Below, piece after piece: positions 32,038-45,109 of a stretch of DNA of 64,000 bases (its first letter is position 1; every line of letters begins with the position of its first letter). The notes below the pieces were generated by a model. That model saw only the letters and a program-made list of their open reading frames with translations. It searched no databases and was not told the origin of the DNA. Source of the DNA: Galeopsis tetrahit (taxonomy: Eukaryota > Streptophyta > Magnoliopsida > Lamiales > Lamiaceae); assembly GCA_963675135.1 (NCBI GenBank), contig OY776130.1, positions 27,086,001-27,150,000 on the forward strand, written 5' to 3'. The position numbers were made by a program, and so were the translations under genes.

Positions 32038-34532
32038 AGGGTAAATATTGTATTGATTATTTCAATTTAAAAATATGAAACTTTTTAGGAAAACTAAAAA
32101 GAGAAGTATGAAAAAAATATTAGAAACAAAATGAGTATTTTATAATTTATGTGTCAAAAGTGAATGAGAACCTTAGAAAGACATGCATATATGTCCAAAA
32201 AAATATTAAGATACCTCATAAATTATACTTGGAAAAATGGAAATATTGATTTTTTTTACCGAAGAAATGAGACTATTAAAATATGAAATGATTATTAGTA
32301 GACGATGCTCGAATAATTATAAATGAAAAAATGAATTCTAATAATTAATTATTTTGAAATAAGTTTCTATTTTTAATCATTATACAAATTCAATATCAAA
32401 ATTAATAATTAATAATTGAATTATTGTTCAAAAAAGTTTTCTGTTATCATTATTGTAGATTCTTTTTACTAACTCAAAATCACTCTATTTTTGTAGATTT
32501 TTTATTTCTGAGTCACACACCATTAATATTAATTGAAGATAAATTTAGTAAAAATTGAAAACAATTGGAATTTGGAGTTTAAAATTTAGGAATTAAAAGA
32601 GAAAAAAATGATGTCAGCATCAAAATTAATAGAAAAAAATAATTGAGTGATCAAATAGTGATAATGATTAAAGGTGGGTGACCATGTGAAAAAAAGTAAA
32701 ATTGGGGTGATATTTTTTTTGATAAAGTCTAGTATGCACTCGAGTGCATGTTGTGCACCCTAGTCCATGTGCACTTTTCAGTTTACTGACTTACACTTTT
32801 TGGTAAATGGTGTTGCACTTTTCAATTATTACTTATACAGTTTAATAATTGAAAAGTGCAACACCATTTACCAAAAAGTGTAAGTCAGTAACTGAAAAGT
32901 GCAACATGGACTAGGGTGCACAACATGCACTCGAGTCCATAGCAGACCAACCCATTTTTTTTAAAAAAAATTAATTTTAATTCCCAATTAACTTGACCTA
33001 ATGTTTTAATTAATATAAAATATTACTTCATCATTTAAAAAGAGAGATAGCATAAAAAGTTTGTGCACTCTAATTACAACAATACCCCTTACCCTAGGTT
33101 AATATATACTCATTTCACACTGCCGTCGTTTTCAGTATCCATTAGCTCAGAAAGAAAATTGAGGGGACGGGGAGATCTGGAATTTCTGTTAAGGGTGGTT
33201 GCCCTCTCCGTTCACCGATGATCTTTCTTTACATTATCAGTAAAACAAACAACCCTTTAGCATGTCTGTCAGATATCTGAATATTACCTATACAACAATT
33301 TCCTATATATATTTAGGGAATATGGAGTACTTGTTTCCTCTTGTTTCCTATGTTTATTTGGGATTAAGTTCGATGAATTGATGATGGATCTAGTGACCGA
33401 AGGGGCTATGATGACTTTTCTCCTCCTTTTTTCTGAGCTAATGGATCGGGCATTGAGAAACTCCAACTCGTATCTTGGCGGGGCGTTATCGGGCGTTGTG
33501 ATTTTGGGTCACATGCAACCCGGTGACCGCAGCCATGGCGGTGTTACTTCTCTTTGCCCAATCTTTTCTACAGATCTGAGCCTCGATTTTATTTTTTTAG
33601 AATATTTTATAATTGTTTTACTTTTATAATATATTAAATTTAATTTCTTCAAGTGTACATTTTTTATAACTATTTTATTTTATTAGGATAACTAAATTTA
33701 ATAATTTTATGAGTTTACAATTCTTTTGTGTTATATTCGAATTTCCGAAATAATTTCGGAAAGCTTGAATGTAAATTTGGTTTGATGATTAGCTTAAAAA
33801 AATGTTTGATGATTAGATGATGCTTTTTAGTATTTGTTTTGTAATTATTTTGTTGTTGCCTCTAACTTTCTAAGATTAAGATTAGTTATCACTAAATTTA
33901 ATATGTGTAGATAAATTTTTTTAAATATTAATTAAAGAATATAATATTATATATGTAATGGATCTTTAATATAAAAGATATTTGTAAAAAGGAAAAAAAG
34001 TTAAGAGATACAGTAAAACCTCTATAAATTAATAACCTTCTGACCATGGAAATTTATTAATTTAAAGAGGTATTAATTTATCGATAAATTAATACGGAGT
34101 ATTTATTAATTAAAAGAGAGACCTTTGAAATTCAGCAAATTTAGTGTATATATATATATTGAAAATAAATGAATTCATATATGTTTCAATGATTATATTC
34201 ATGCATCAACCAATTCTTTGTACCTAATTAAATATATTCATTGTATACATGTTTACATTAATTTGTTGCACTTAAATATATTCATGCATGGTGAATGAAA
34301 CATATACTCCACTATATAAATCTCAATATGTAAATAAAATAATTCATAACACTCAGCCATGTCTTCTCATCTAAAAGGCATCGCAAAATCATCCATGAAT
34401 GATCAAATGATTATTAGTAGACCATCATGCTCGAATAATTATAAATGAAAAAATAAATTTTAATAATTAACTACTTTGAAATAAGTTTCTATTTTCAATC
34501 CTTATACAAATTCAATATGAAAATTAATAATT
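32038..34532. repeat. Duplicated block B, copy 1
   Basis: Parts of this AT-rich stretch match 36174-37540 in the same orientation, for example CACTCTAATTACAACAATAC near 33067 and 36526, and GTTAAGGGTGGTTGCCCTCT near 33188 and 36643. 32038-32300 also matches 39010-39310. No gene found; the frame near 33378-33629 is short, lacks family features and is disrupted in the second copy. Confidence 0.8.
32727..32947. mobile_element. Near-perfect palindromic MITE (condensed GTGCAAC family)
   Basis: The arms run from GTCTAGTATGCACTCGAGTG to the inverse ending ACTCGAGTCCATAGCAGAC, with arms of about 100 bp and a short spacer at about 32835. The interior words GTGCAAC and GTGTAAG tie it to the copies at 28159 and 56995. 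The paralogous block at about 36400 lacks it, which supports insertion. Confidence 0.8.
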
Positions 34533-36173
34533 GGGATTATATTTTTTTTAGTCCATTAAGTTACCACAATTTTGAATTTAGTCCACCAGGTTACCACTTT
34601 TTGAATTTAGTCTATTAAATTTCGATTTATTTTGATTTTGGTCCAATTACCTGCTATAGCAGATTTAACAGGTCATTTTTTAAAACACACCCCAAATGTT
34701 AAACACACCACACTAAAATTTAAAAATCATTTTTTATTATTATACACACTCCCAACTATTTTCTATTTAATAAATTACAAAAGATAATTAAATTAAAAAA
34801 AAAGAATTCAAATTAATATGAAAAATATAAATAAAACCTACTCCGTATAAAAATTGTCTAAATCTTTAAAAATTAAACAAAGCTAAAATAATTAACTTAA
34901 TTAGTTAATTTTCTACTATTTTTAAATTTTATTTAACCTTATTTTCGACTTTTTTTTATAGAAGTTAGAAAGCAAATAAAACATATATTAATAAAGCAAT
35001 GAAGTTTTAAATTATTTTATTTTATTTTTCTTTTAAATATTTTTTTTATATTACATGAACCTACTAACACCCCATAAATTTTATATACACGGTAAAGTTA
35101 AACACAAAAATTCAAAGATAAAATATAGTTAAATAAAATCATAAACATATTTAATAAATTGCTAAAAATAATTAAATTAAAAAAAAAGTAAGAATTGAAA
35201 TTAATAAAAAATTAATAAATAAAACCTATAAAAAATCACTAAAATCTACAAAAATTAAACAAAGCTAAAAACATTAATTAGTTTAATTATTTCTGAAGAT
35301 TTAATTAATTATTTTACTATTTTTGAAGATTTTTAATAAAAATTTTAAAAACCAACTTGAAAAAATTATTAAATTAAATAATTTTTTTTAAAGTATTAAA
35401 AAACCAACTAAATTTTTAAAACTAATTAAATTAATTAATTTTTTAGCTTTATTAAAATTTTGAAGATTTATGTATTTTTTATAGATTTTATTTATATTTT
35501 TTATATTAATTTGAATTCTTAATTTTTTAATTAAATTATTTTTGACAATTTATTAAATATGTTTATAATTTTATTTAACTAGATTTGATTTTTGAATTTT
35601 TATGTTTGAGCGTATATAAAATTTATGGGGTGTTAGTAGGTTCATTTAATATAAAATAAATATTTTAAAAAAAAATTTAACTCCATTACTTTATTAATGT
35701 TTTATTTGCATTCTAACTTTTATAAAAACACGTCGAAAATAAGGCTAAATAAAATTTAAAAATAGTAGAAAATCAACTAAATTTTCTAAACTAGTTAAAT
35801 TAATTAATTTTTTTTTAACTTTGTTTAATTTTTGAAGATTTAGACGATTTTTTTATAGATTTTATTTATATTTTTCATATTAATTTGAATTCTTATTTTT
35901 TTAATTTAATTATTTTTGACAATTTATTAAATAGGAAATAGTTGGGGGGTGTGTATAGTAATACAAAATGAGTTTTAAATTTTAGTGGAGTGTGTTTAAC
36001 ATTTGGGGTGTGTATAACATTTTATGGGATGTGTTTTAAAAAAATGACCTGTTAAACCTGCTATAGCAGGTAACTGGACCAAAATCAAAATAAATCGAAA
36101 CCTAATGGACTAAATTCAAAAAGTGGTAGCCTGATGGACTAAATTCAAAATTATGATAACTTAATGGACTACA
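34533..36173. mobile_element. 1.6-kb foldback element
   Basis: The left end TAGTCCATTAAGTTACCAC (from 34549) returns inverted at the right end (GATAACTTAATGGACTA, to 36171). The complementarity continues through CCTGCTATAGCAG (34650; inverse near 36057) and the AACACACCCC region deep into both arms, so nearly the whole element is one imperfect inverted repeat centred near 35360. No coding capacity. The order of short motifs is like other plant foldback/Mutator-type elements, but no 9-bp duplication is clear. Confidence 0.8.
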
Positions 36174-36403
36174 AACTCAAAATCACTCTATTTGTAGATT
36201 TTTTATTTCTTAGTCACAAACTATTCATATTAATTGAAGATAAATTTAGTAAAAATTAAAAACAATTGAAATTTGGAGTTTAGAATTTAGAAATTAAAAA
36301 TTAAAAAAGAAAAAATAATGTCAGCATCAAAATTAATACAAAAGAACAACTGAGTGATTAAATAGTGATAGTGATTAAAGGTGGGTGACCAAATTCGGTG
36401 ATA

Positions 36404-36446
<43 letters not shown>

Positions 36447-37540
36447 TTAATTCCCAATTAACTTGACCTAATGTTTTAATTAATATAAAATATTACTTCA
36501 TCATTTAAAAAAAAAAAAGAGGGATTGCACTCTAATTACAACAATACCCCTTACCCTAGGTTAATATATACGCATTCCATAATGCTGTTGTATCCATTAG
36601 CTCACAAAGAAAATTGAGGCGACTGAGAGATCTGGGATTTCTGTTAAGGGTGGTTGCCCTCTCCGTTTGGCGATGATCTTTCTTTACATTATTAGTAAAA
36701 TAAACAACCCTTAGCATATCTGTCAGATACGTGTACGTTACCACAACCATTTCCCAATATATATTTAGGGAATATGTAGTACTTGCTTCCTATGTTTATT
36801 TGGGATTAAGTTCGATGAATTGATGATGGATTTAGTAACTAAGAGGCTGTGATGACTTTTCTCATTCTTCTTTTTTCTGAGCTAATGGATCGGGCATTGA
36901 GAAATCCAACCCGTATCTTGGCGGGGCGTAACCGGTAGGCGTTGTGATTTTGGGTCACATGATGCAACTGGTGACCGCAGCCATGGCGGCGTTGCTTCTA
37001 TTTGCCCAATCTTTTCTACAGATCTGAGCCTCAATTTTATTTTATTTTAGAATATTTTATAATTGTATTTCTTTTATAATATATTAAATTTAATTTCTTC
37101 AAGTGTTTAACAAAAAAATTTAAAGAATTATTCTTAAATATTTTAAGACACGAAATTATTGACATTTTATATAAATATTTTATTTTATTAGGATAACTAT
37201 ATTAATAATTTTATGATTTTACAATTCTTTTGTGTTATATTCGAATTTTCGAAATAATTTCTGAAAGCTTGAATGTAAATTTGATTTGATGATTAGCTTA
37301 AAAAAAAATGTTTGATGATTAGATGATGATTTTTAGTATTTATTTTGGAATTATTTTGTTGTTGCCTCTAACTCTCTAAGACTAAGATTAGTTATCACTA
37401 AACTAAATGTGTGTAGAGAGTCTCATTATGGGCTCAATTAATTATACTCCATTCCTCTTAATTTTTTTAAAATATTAATTAAAAAATATTATATTATATA
37501 TGTAATGGGTCTTTAATATAAAAGATATTTGTAAAAAGGA
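36174..37540. repeat. Duplicated block B, copy 2
   Basis: Second copy of the block at 32440-33990, with small indels. It has an (AT)n microsatellite at about 36417-36442 where copy 1 carries the palindromic MITE nearby. No gene seen. Confidence 0.8.
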
Positions 37541-37722
37541 AAAAAAAGTTAAGAGGTACTCTTTCCCTTTTTAAAAAAAATAATGTTTTAGCATTAAATG
37601 ATGTTTGAGAATTTTTTACACTGTTTATTTCAATAAATTTTTTTTCTTTAACTTTATAAAATTTTCTAATTGGTTTTTAACTATAGAAAAGTGCATTAGA
37701 GAATTAATGTGATTAGAAACCT

Positions 37723-38946
37723 CCTTTATTATTCAAGGATATTATTCAAGGATATACTTGTCAATCCATACTCTTTCTTAATTCCAACCAATTTTACGAA
37801 AACATCATTTATTAAAAAACGAAGGAAATATAATACAAGGAACAAGAAAAAAGTAGAGAGAAAAAAATATAAGATGAGAGTAATGAAATATAATATAAGG
37901 AACAAGAAAAAAGTAGGGTTAATTCTAAATAAATACACCATCAGTATCAATTTAATCACAACCTTTACTTATGGTAAAAAAACCTCAACCTTTCATCGTG
38001 TTGCAATTAGATACACATTTTTTATCTCCGGTCAATAATTGATGATGTGGCTTGCCGGAGCTTGCCACGTCAGATTATGCATATTTTTTTTTCCACATCA
38101 GATTACAATTTATAAAAATAAAACTTATGCGTCTTCTCAATTTCTCAAACTCAATAGAGTTCTTCTTCTGCGTCTTTCTCACTTCTCAAACTGAATCGAG
38201 TTCTTCTCTTCTAACCCTAAAAAATCAAAATCATAGGGATAGAATCCTAACACTAAAAATAGCAAAAAAAAAAAAAAAATTTATTAAGAATTCTAAAAAG
38301 CTGGTCGTTTGAAAATAGAGTGAAGTTTGTAAACTCTAAACTCAACAAAAACTCCAAGTAAGTGAAATTTTCTAAACTTTGTTTATTTGAGTGTTTCGCT
38401 CGTACGAGCACTTGAAATACATAAAAAAAAAATTGTCTTTTATTTTTGTAGATGGAATACTATTTTTCTATATATTGGCAATATGGTGGATAGTTTGACA
38501 CTGTGAATGGTAATTTACTGTACCAAGAGAATCCTTAGACCTCACCATTGCATAGATGCGGGTTGATTATTTTGATTTAGTTGATGAAGTAGAGAATATG
38601 AGATACACTAAATAATTTGTTTGAATTGAAAAAGATAATAAATGACTAAGGAAGGGGGGAGAAGAAGCATGAATTTTATTTTTATTTCTATATAGTGAAA
38701 TCTGATTTGAAAATAAAAAATTTAAAATTTAAAAATAATAATTATGAGTAGATAATATTTGAATTATTATTTTGAGATTAAAATAGGAAAAATAGATTTT
38801 TTTTAATCGCGGAATGCAGGATTTTGAAATATACAATTTTTGTGAAGGGAGAGATTGTGATAGAGGGATAAAATTGCGACACGTGTCCCATTATATTCTC
38901 ATAAATATATAGTATTAAGATAAGATGTTATACTACTAGTTATGAT
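37723..38946. repeat. Low-copy duplicated block, copy A'
   Basis: Same orientation and order as 1-2112 but without the SINE and the Harbinger-type MITE, so it preserves their empty sites. A short tandem duplication of ATTCAAGGATATTATTCAAGGATA lies at its start (37732). No gene found. Confidence 0.85.
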
Positions 38947-40316
38947 CTTTTGAGTGTCTGGTGAACTAAAAAATAGTGACATAAAAATAAAAGATAAATA
39001 TGTAAATATTGTGAGGTTAAATATTGGAGTATTGATTATTTCAATTTAAAAATCTGAAACTTTTAGGAAAACTAAAACGAGAAGTATGAAAAAAATATTA
39101 GAAACAAAATGAGTATTTTATAATTTATGTGTCAAGAGTGAATGAGAACCTTAGAAAGGGATGTAGGGACTAGGGAGTATAAATTTATACTAAAAGACAT
39201 GCATATATGTCCAAAAAAATATTAAGATACCTCATAAATTATACTTGGAAAAATGGAAATATTGATTTTTTCACCGAAGAAATGAGACTATTAAAATATG
39301 AAATGATTATTATTTTGTCATAAAACTGATTTTCTAATATTATTATTTATGTTATAAATATATTTCTTTTTCATAATCAGAAATTAGGTGACTAAGATTT
39401 TAATTCATACTATTTGAGCTACTTAATTTTATATATAAATATTGTAAAGTTAAAACAAACAGAAATAAAAATACATAATATATTTCTAATTTGGAAAAAT
39501 CAATCATATGATAAATTGTACATAAAAAAATTATTAACTTATAGTATTATTTATTTCTACTAATAACAATATTTATATTTTTAATATGTTAAAAAGTGTA
39601 TTAAAATATAGAATTGATTTACTACTCTCAAATCTCAATAAATGAATACGATAAAAAAGATGGCTACTAGACATGTAGATGGTAAAGATTGGGGGAAAGG
39701 AATATGTTGGGGGCATTTTCGTCTTTCTAGTGATAATAATTCATAGTATTATTTTGTGCTATCTATTTTTGTCTCCTTATTTTACCTTATCTGCTGTTTC
39801 AATTGATAAGTGGGAGTGTGTCGGATATTGTAATGTTATTTTTTTTTATACAGGTTAAATATTATATTTCGTAAAATATGTAATAGTAAATGAATAATTT
39901 AACTATGGATGAGATAGTATTTATAAAAAACCCATATATTGTGCAGTTTGACAATGAACGTAGTTTGAACAGTTTGAACATGACACTTTAATACTTTAAA
40001 ATGAGTGAATATTAATTTGTATTAGTTTTCGACTTGTCTCACCATGAGATTGTTTCACACAAGTCTTTATTTTGTTAAAGAGATCTTGAATGAATCAGTT
40101 TTACAATGCGTAGATTTTACAACTAATGTCTTATAGTAAAACAATTAATACCCTTTAGGGAAGCAACTAATGTTATCAATTTTATATGGTCTGGAAAGAG
40201 TGTTCGTCTTCCCTGACAACAAGAAACCTATAAAAATTGGTATGTCGTCCACCTTCGTCACAATGCAATCTAACTTTGTCATGTGATAAAGTAATTAATT
40301 TTATAAGAAAAATATA
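38947..40316. other. AT-rich region, MITE remnant and nothing else visible
   Basis: 38950-39310 matches 31980-32290 (Stowaway-like interior plus downstream flank). 39311-40316 is AT-rich with no gene or repeat that I can name. Confidence 0.5.
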
Positions 40317-40570
40317 CTCCCTTCGTCCCTGAAAAGCTTGTGTTATTTTTTTAACATAGAGTTTAAGAAAAAAATGTAATGATTATAGTGTTGCGGGGTA
40401 ATTTGGTAAATTTTTATATATAAGGTAAATAAAATAGTTTAATTGAATGTATGGTGCCCCAAAAGTAATGACATGAAGGGTAATATGTGTATATTGTGAG
40501 GATGAAAATTGTGATGATTGTTTCCATTGAGGGATATGCAAACTTTTGAGAGACAAATTAAAAAAGAAAG
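40317..40570. mobile_element. Stowaway-type MITE, diverged
   Basis: It starts CTCCCTTCGTCCCTGAAAAG after TA (40315-40316) and ends at a diverged inverse before TA (40571-40572). The body (GAGTTTAAGAAAAAAATGTA, AATGACATGAAGGGTAAT) is related to the 0.3-kb repeat at 29719. Confidence 0.7.
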
Positions 40571-40586
40571 TATGAAAACATTTAAT

Positions 40587-41217
40587 TGAAACGTGTAAGT
40601 AGGGGTGTAAACGAGCCGAGTCGAGCCGAGTAGTGCTGAGCTCGAAACTCGACTCGATTGTTATACTCGAAGCTCGACTCGACTCGGTCGAGCCTAAAAT
40701 TTTAAAGATCGAGCTCGACTCGATAAGAAACTCGATAAACTCGAGCTCGACTCGACTCGATAAGAAACTCGATAAACTCGAGCTCGACTCGACTCACTTA
40801 CACCCCTACGTGTAAGTCACTATAATTGAAAAATGTAAGTCATTATAACTAAAAAGTATAACACAATATTACTGAAAAGTGCAACACAATATTATTAAAA
40901 AGTGCAAGTCAGTATAACTAAAAAGTGCAACACAATATTAATGAAAAATGTAAGTTATTATAACTGAAAAGTGCAACACAATATTATTAAAAAGTGCATT
41001 CTAACTGAAAAGTGTAACACAATATTACTTAAAAGTATAAGTCATTATAAATGAAAAAAATATTGTAAAGTGTAAGACACTACAATTGAAAAGTGCAACA
41101 CCATATAATTAAAAGGTGCAATATAACATTACCATTACCAAAAAGTGTAAGTCTATATAATTCAAAATATTATTGAAAAATGTAAGTCACTACAATTAAA
41201 AAGTGCAAAACTATGCT
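40587..41217. repeat. GTGCAAC/GTGTAAG repeat family, copy 2
   Basis: Degenerate units of the family, beginning GAAACGTGTAAG and interrupted by the hAT MITE at 40600-40808. Terminal hairpins are not seen, so this copy is probably truncated. Confidence 0.7.
40600..40808. mobile_element. hAT MITE, nested in a GTGCAAC repeat
   Basis: The ends TAGGGGTGTAA and TTACACCCCTA are perfect inverses. A perfect 8-bp duplication, CGTGTAAG, lies at 40592-40599 and 40809-40816. The body is made of CTCGACTCGA-type words. This is diagnostic of hAT. Confidence 0.95.
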
Positions 41218-41389
41218 CACTTTTCTTATTTGTCTATCTACCAAAAGTATGTTCATTTTTTTTTTTTGAAACGGTAAAATTGTTTATTACTCCGAGTACT
41301 CGGGGTACTCAACCCATAAATTTACAATTGCTAACATTCGTGTATCTTACATCTTTTTACTCTAACGCCTCCCTTTCTTAATTTTTTTC

Positions 41390-44300
41390 TATAATGCAAA
41401 GCATAGGATCGTTGAACCAAGCCGAGATTGAGGCGATGTTGCCCACCAATCTGTTTCCGCTCAGCCATATCCACATTTTAGTTTTTATGCTCTCCAATGT
41501 CTTCTTCACCTCCTATTCTTCGTTCTTAAATCTTTTTGCATTTCGGCTGTTCCAAATTTCCCCCACTACGCATACCCACAAATTAGACATGAACATCCCT
41601 TTTGTTTTCCCTCGTCCAAGTGCTTCCATGTGTTGAAGATCAGTGAATATCAAGATTAATATGGGGGACCATACTAATCTTTAGCCAACTGTAGCACCCA
41701 ATCTGTAATGCCTTTGCAAATTTGCAATCAAGCAGCAAGTGAGTGTGACTTTCTGCTGCTGCTCCACACAATTTGCATCCAATTTCAGTTTCTTGGATTG
41801 CAACTCCCCTTCTCCTCAAGTTATCCGTTGTTGCAAGTCGTCCTTTTAGCGCCCTCCACACGGTCGTTTGAGTTCTTTTTTGTGCCAGGTTTTTCCAGAT
41901 CGTCGCGAATTCTGGTTTTTTTTCCACCTCGTCAGCTTCTGCTGCTGCATTCCTCTCCACCATTTTGTGCACCGTACTGGTTGAGTAGCTTCCTCTTGGT
42001 GCGAGAACCCAGCTCCAAGAATCCTCCATTTCCCGATTCAGTTTATACCTGTCAATCAACACATAAAACTCAGTTAGTAATTCTGTTTCACAAGGTCTGA
42101 GTTCTCTTTCCCAAGCCCAATCCCACTGCCACTCTTCTCCGCGCCATTGCCCCATGTTGCTGATAAATTCTTCCTTTTGTCTGCTTATGCGGAAGAGTTC
42201 TGGAAATCGATCTTTTAACGTGCCACTCCCTTCTACCCATAAATCATTCCAGAATTTGATTGTATTTCCGCTCTCCACCACTTTCATAATCGGCTCCATT
42301 GCCTCTCTCCCACCCCGAGCTGCTCATAAATTTTTCATAATTCCTTCCACCAACAAGATTCGTCCGCCCTTCGTCTCCCTCGCCTTCTACTGTTATTATC
42401 CTCCCCCTCTATTCCCCCGTATTTTGACATCAAAATCTTCACCCAGAGGCTGTTCTTTTCGGTCACCAAGCGCCATATCCATTTTTCCAATAAGGCGATA
42501 TTGAAAGTATTCAAGTCTTTTATTCCTAGACCACCCTTCTTTTTCTCCGTACATACCTCCTCCCAAGTTACCCATGAGATTTTCCTATTTGTTCCCTCAC
42601 CTCCGCCCCAAAGAAATTTTTTTTGTATTTTTTTGATTTCTTTAAGAATGGTTTTTGGCATTTTGAAGAATGACAAATAATAAGTGGGCACTGCAGTGAG
42701 CACCGCTTGTATTAATGTTATCCTTCCTCCCATATAAATTTGCTTATCCTTCCATTTCTCCAATTTCCCTTTTATTTTCTTAATCATCCCAGCCCATGAG
42801 GATGTTTTGTGATGATTCAACCCCACGTGCATCCCCAAGAAAGCCATTGGTAGGCTGCCCATATTGCACTCTAAAAAATCGGCCATCTCTTGCTTCTCTT
42901 CGTCTCTCATGTGTATTCCATAAAGACTACACTTATTAAAATTTACTCCCAAACCTGATATTAACTAAAAAAGCTTTAGCAGATGTTTAATCGTCTGAAT
43001 GTCTTTCCACTTTCCATTGCATAAGAACACAGTGTCATCGACGTATTGTAATAGAGGTACCGTCACTTTGTCCCTTCCTATATGGATCGGGTTTAGTTCA
43101 CCAATTTCCACCGCCTTATTGACTAAGTAGTTTAATCCTTCAGCTGCAATAATAAATAAGAAAGGGGACAGAGGGTCCCCTTGTCGCAGCCCACGTTCTA
43201 ATTTGAACTCCCCGGATGAGTTACCGTTGACAAGAACTGCCGCGCTAGCCGTTGACATGCATTCCATCATTCAAGCCCTCCACTTTGCCAAAAAATTCAT
43301 TCCCCTCATCATATTCTCCAGAAAGCCCCATTCAACCGAGTCGTAGGCTTTAGCGAAATCCACTTTGAAGAAAGCCCTCGATTTTTTTTTCTTTTTTGCT
43401 TCATCTATCGCCTCATGTACTATTCGGATCCCATCCATAATTTGAAGACCCTCCTATAAAAGCGGATTGATTGTCTGAAATCACCATCACCAAGACTTTT
43501 GAAAGTCTCTTTGCCAAGCACTTTGCTATTATTTTGTAGAGACTACTGATGAGTGAAATAGGTCGAAATTCCTCCAGGTTCTGTGCTCCTGCCTTTTTTG
43601 GAATTAGAACGATAAAAGACGTATTAATTCCTTTAACCAGTTTTCCAAACCTGTGAAACTCCTTCATCATTTTGAGAATTTCTAGTTTCAGCATCTCCCA
43701 ATTTTCTTTGTAAAATCCTAGCGAGAATCCATCCGGTCCTAGGCTCTTGGTTATTTCACAATCCCATATAGCCTCCTTTACCTCTTCTTCTGTGAATTCT
43801 AATATGAGAAACACATTATCGCACTCCTCCAATCTGTGTTTGATTAGCTCCTCTGGAATTGTTGGTCTATTTGCCCCTTCCGACCTGTAACTGTTTGTGA
43901 AGAATTCATGTATCTGCGCCTTAACGTCGGGGACAGCCTCGTGCCATTGTCCATTTATATGGATCCCATTTATGCAATTTCCTTTCCACCTGCCATTGAT
44001 GACTCTGTGGAATATCTTCGTGTTCATATCTCCTTCCTTTAACCACTTGATCTTGGCCATTTGGTATAGTTGTTCCTCCTTCGATTTCATATCAGTTTGT
44101 AATCCTGCGGACAACTCTCTTCTCACCTCTGTTTCCCTTTCCTCCAGACCGATAGTGTCATCTAGAATGTCCAGTCTATTAATCTCCCTCTTTCTGTCCT
44201 CAATCCTCTTATCAATGTTGCCGAAGACGTTTTTATTCCAATCCCGCAGATCACTTTTTAGCATTTTGAGCTTTTCTTTTAGCATGAAAGCACTCCATCC

Positions 44301-45109
44301 TTGGATGTTGTATGATGACCATTTCTCCAAGACAAAAGTTTTGAAATTAGGGTGTTTCATCCATGTGTTGAAGAATCTAAACGGCTTAGATCCCCAATCT
44401 TTCTTTTGTGATGTTGTGTAGATCGGGCAGTGATCAGAGATTGAGCGTTCCATTCCTCTAAGTAACGCGTCTGGCCACTTCTCAATCCACTCGTCATTTA
44501 CTAGTAATCTGTCAAGCCGGCTTTTGCTTGTACCGTCCGGTCTATACCATGTGAATTTTCTTCCGATGAGGGGGACATCAAGAAGGTTATTATGAGAAAT
44601 GAACTCGTTGAACTCCCTCATATCTCGCCTGTCCTCTCGCACGCTTCTCCCGACTCTCTCTTCTGCTTCTCTTACTGCGTTGAAATCCTCGGTGATGCAT
44701 AAGTATGCCTCTTGGTTTTGCTCTATCACCCCTTTCAATATTTCCCACATCTCCCTTTTTGCTCCACTATTGCATGGTGAATATATGTTTATGAGGCAGC
44801 ATTTCTTCCCATCTTGCCTCCAGATACCGTTTACCACCGAGAATCCTCTTCGAAGCCATGTGCTTATTGATGCAAAAACCTCCTCATCCCAGATTGTAAG
44901 TATTCCTCCTGATCTCCCCTCTGCTCCGCGGCTTTCCCACCCAAACTTTGAGTCCCTCCATATTGATTTGCAAATGTACTCATCTATCTTTTCAATTTTC
45001 GTTTCTTGTAGAAAGCAAACTTCGATGTCATTCTTTGCCACCATCCCCTTTATCTCCTTACTTTGTCTCTTCCTCCCATTCCTCTCACGTTGAAGCTGAG
45101 AATCTTCAT
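41390..45109 (-). pseudogene. LINE ORF2 (endonuclease, RT, zinc-binding end)
   Basis: The start codon at 45107-45109 overlaps the ORF1 stop as TAATG. Domains in order: AP-type endonuclease (Q-E-T-K, a D-F-N preceded by Glu where Gly is usual, S-D-H), RT (S-L-G-P-D-G-F, L-I-P-K-K, F-R-P-I-S-L, then R-Q-G-D-P-L-S-P-F and Y-V-D-D at about 43050), and the reverse-transcriptase zinc-binding domain (C-x2-C with later H and C, around 41730). Breaks: frameshift near 45060, frameshift near 43440, stop at 43269-43271, stop near 42963, frameshift near 42310, and further damage after 41640. Confidence 0.88.

Noticed and set aside
33378..33629. A short membrane protein gene
   Set aside because: The paralogous copy at about 36820-37040 disrupts the frame with indels, and no homology is recognisable.
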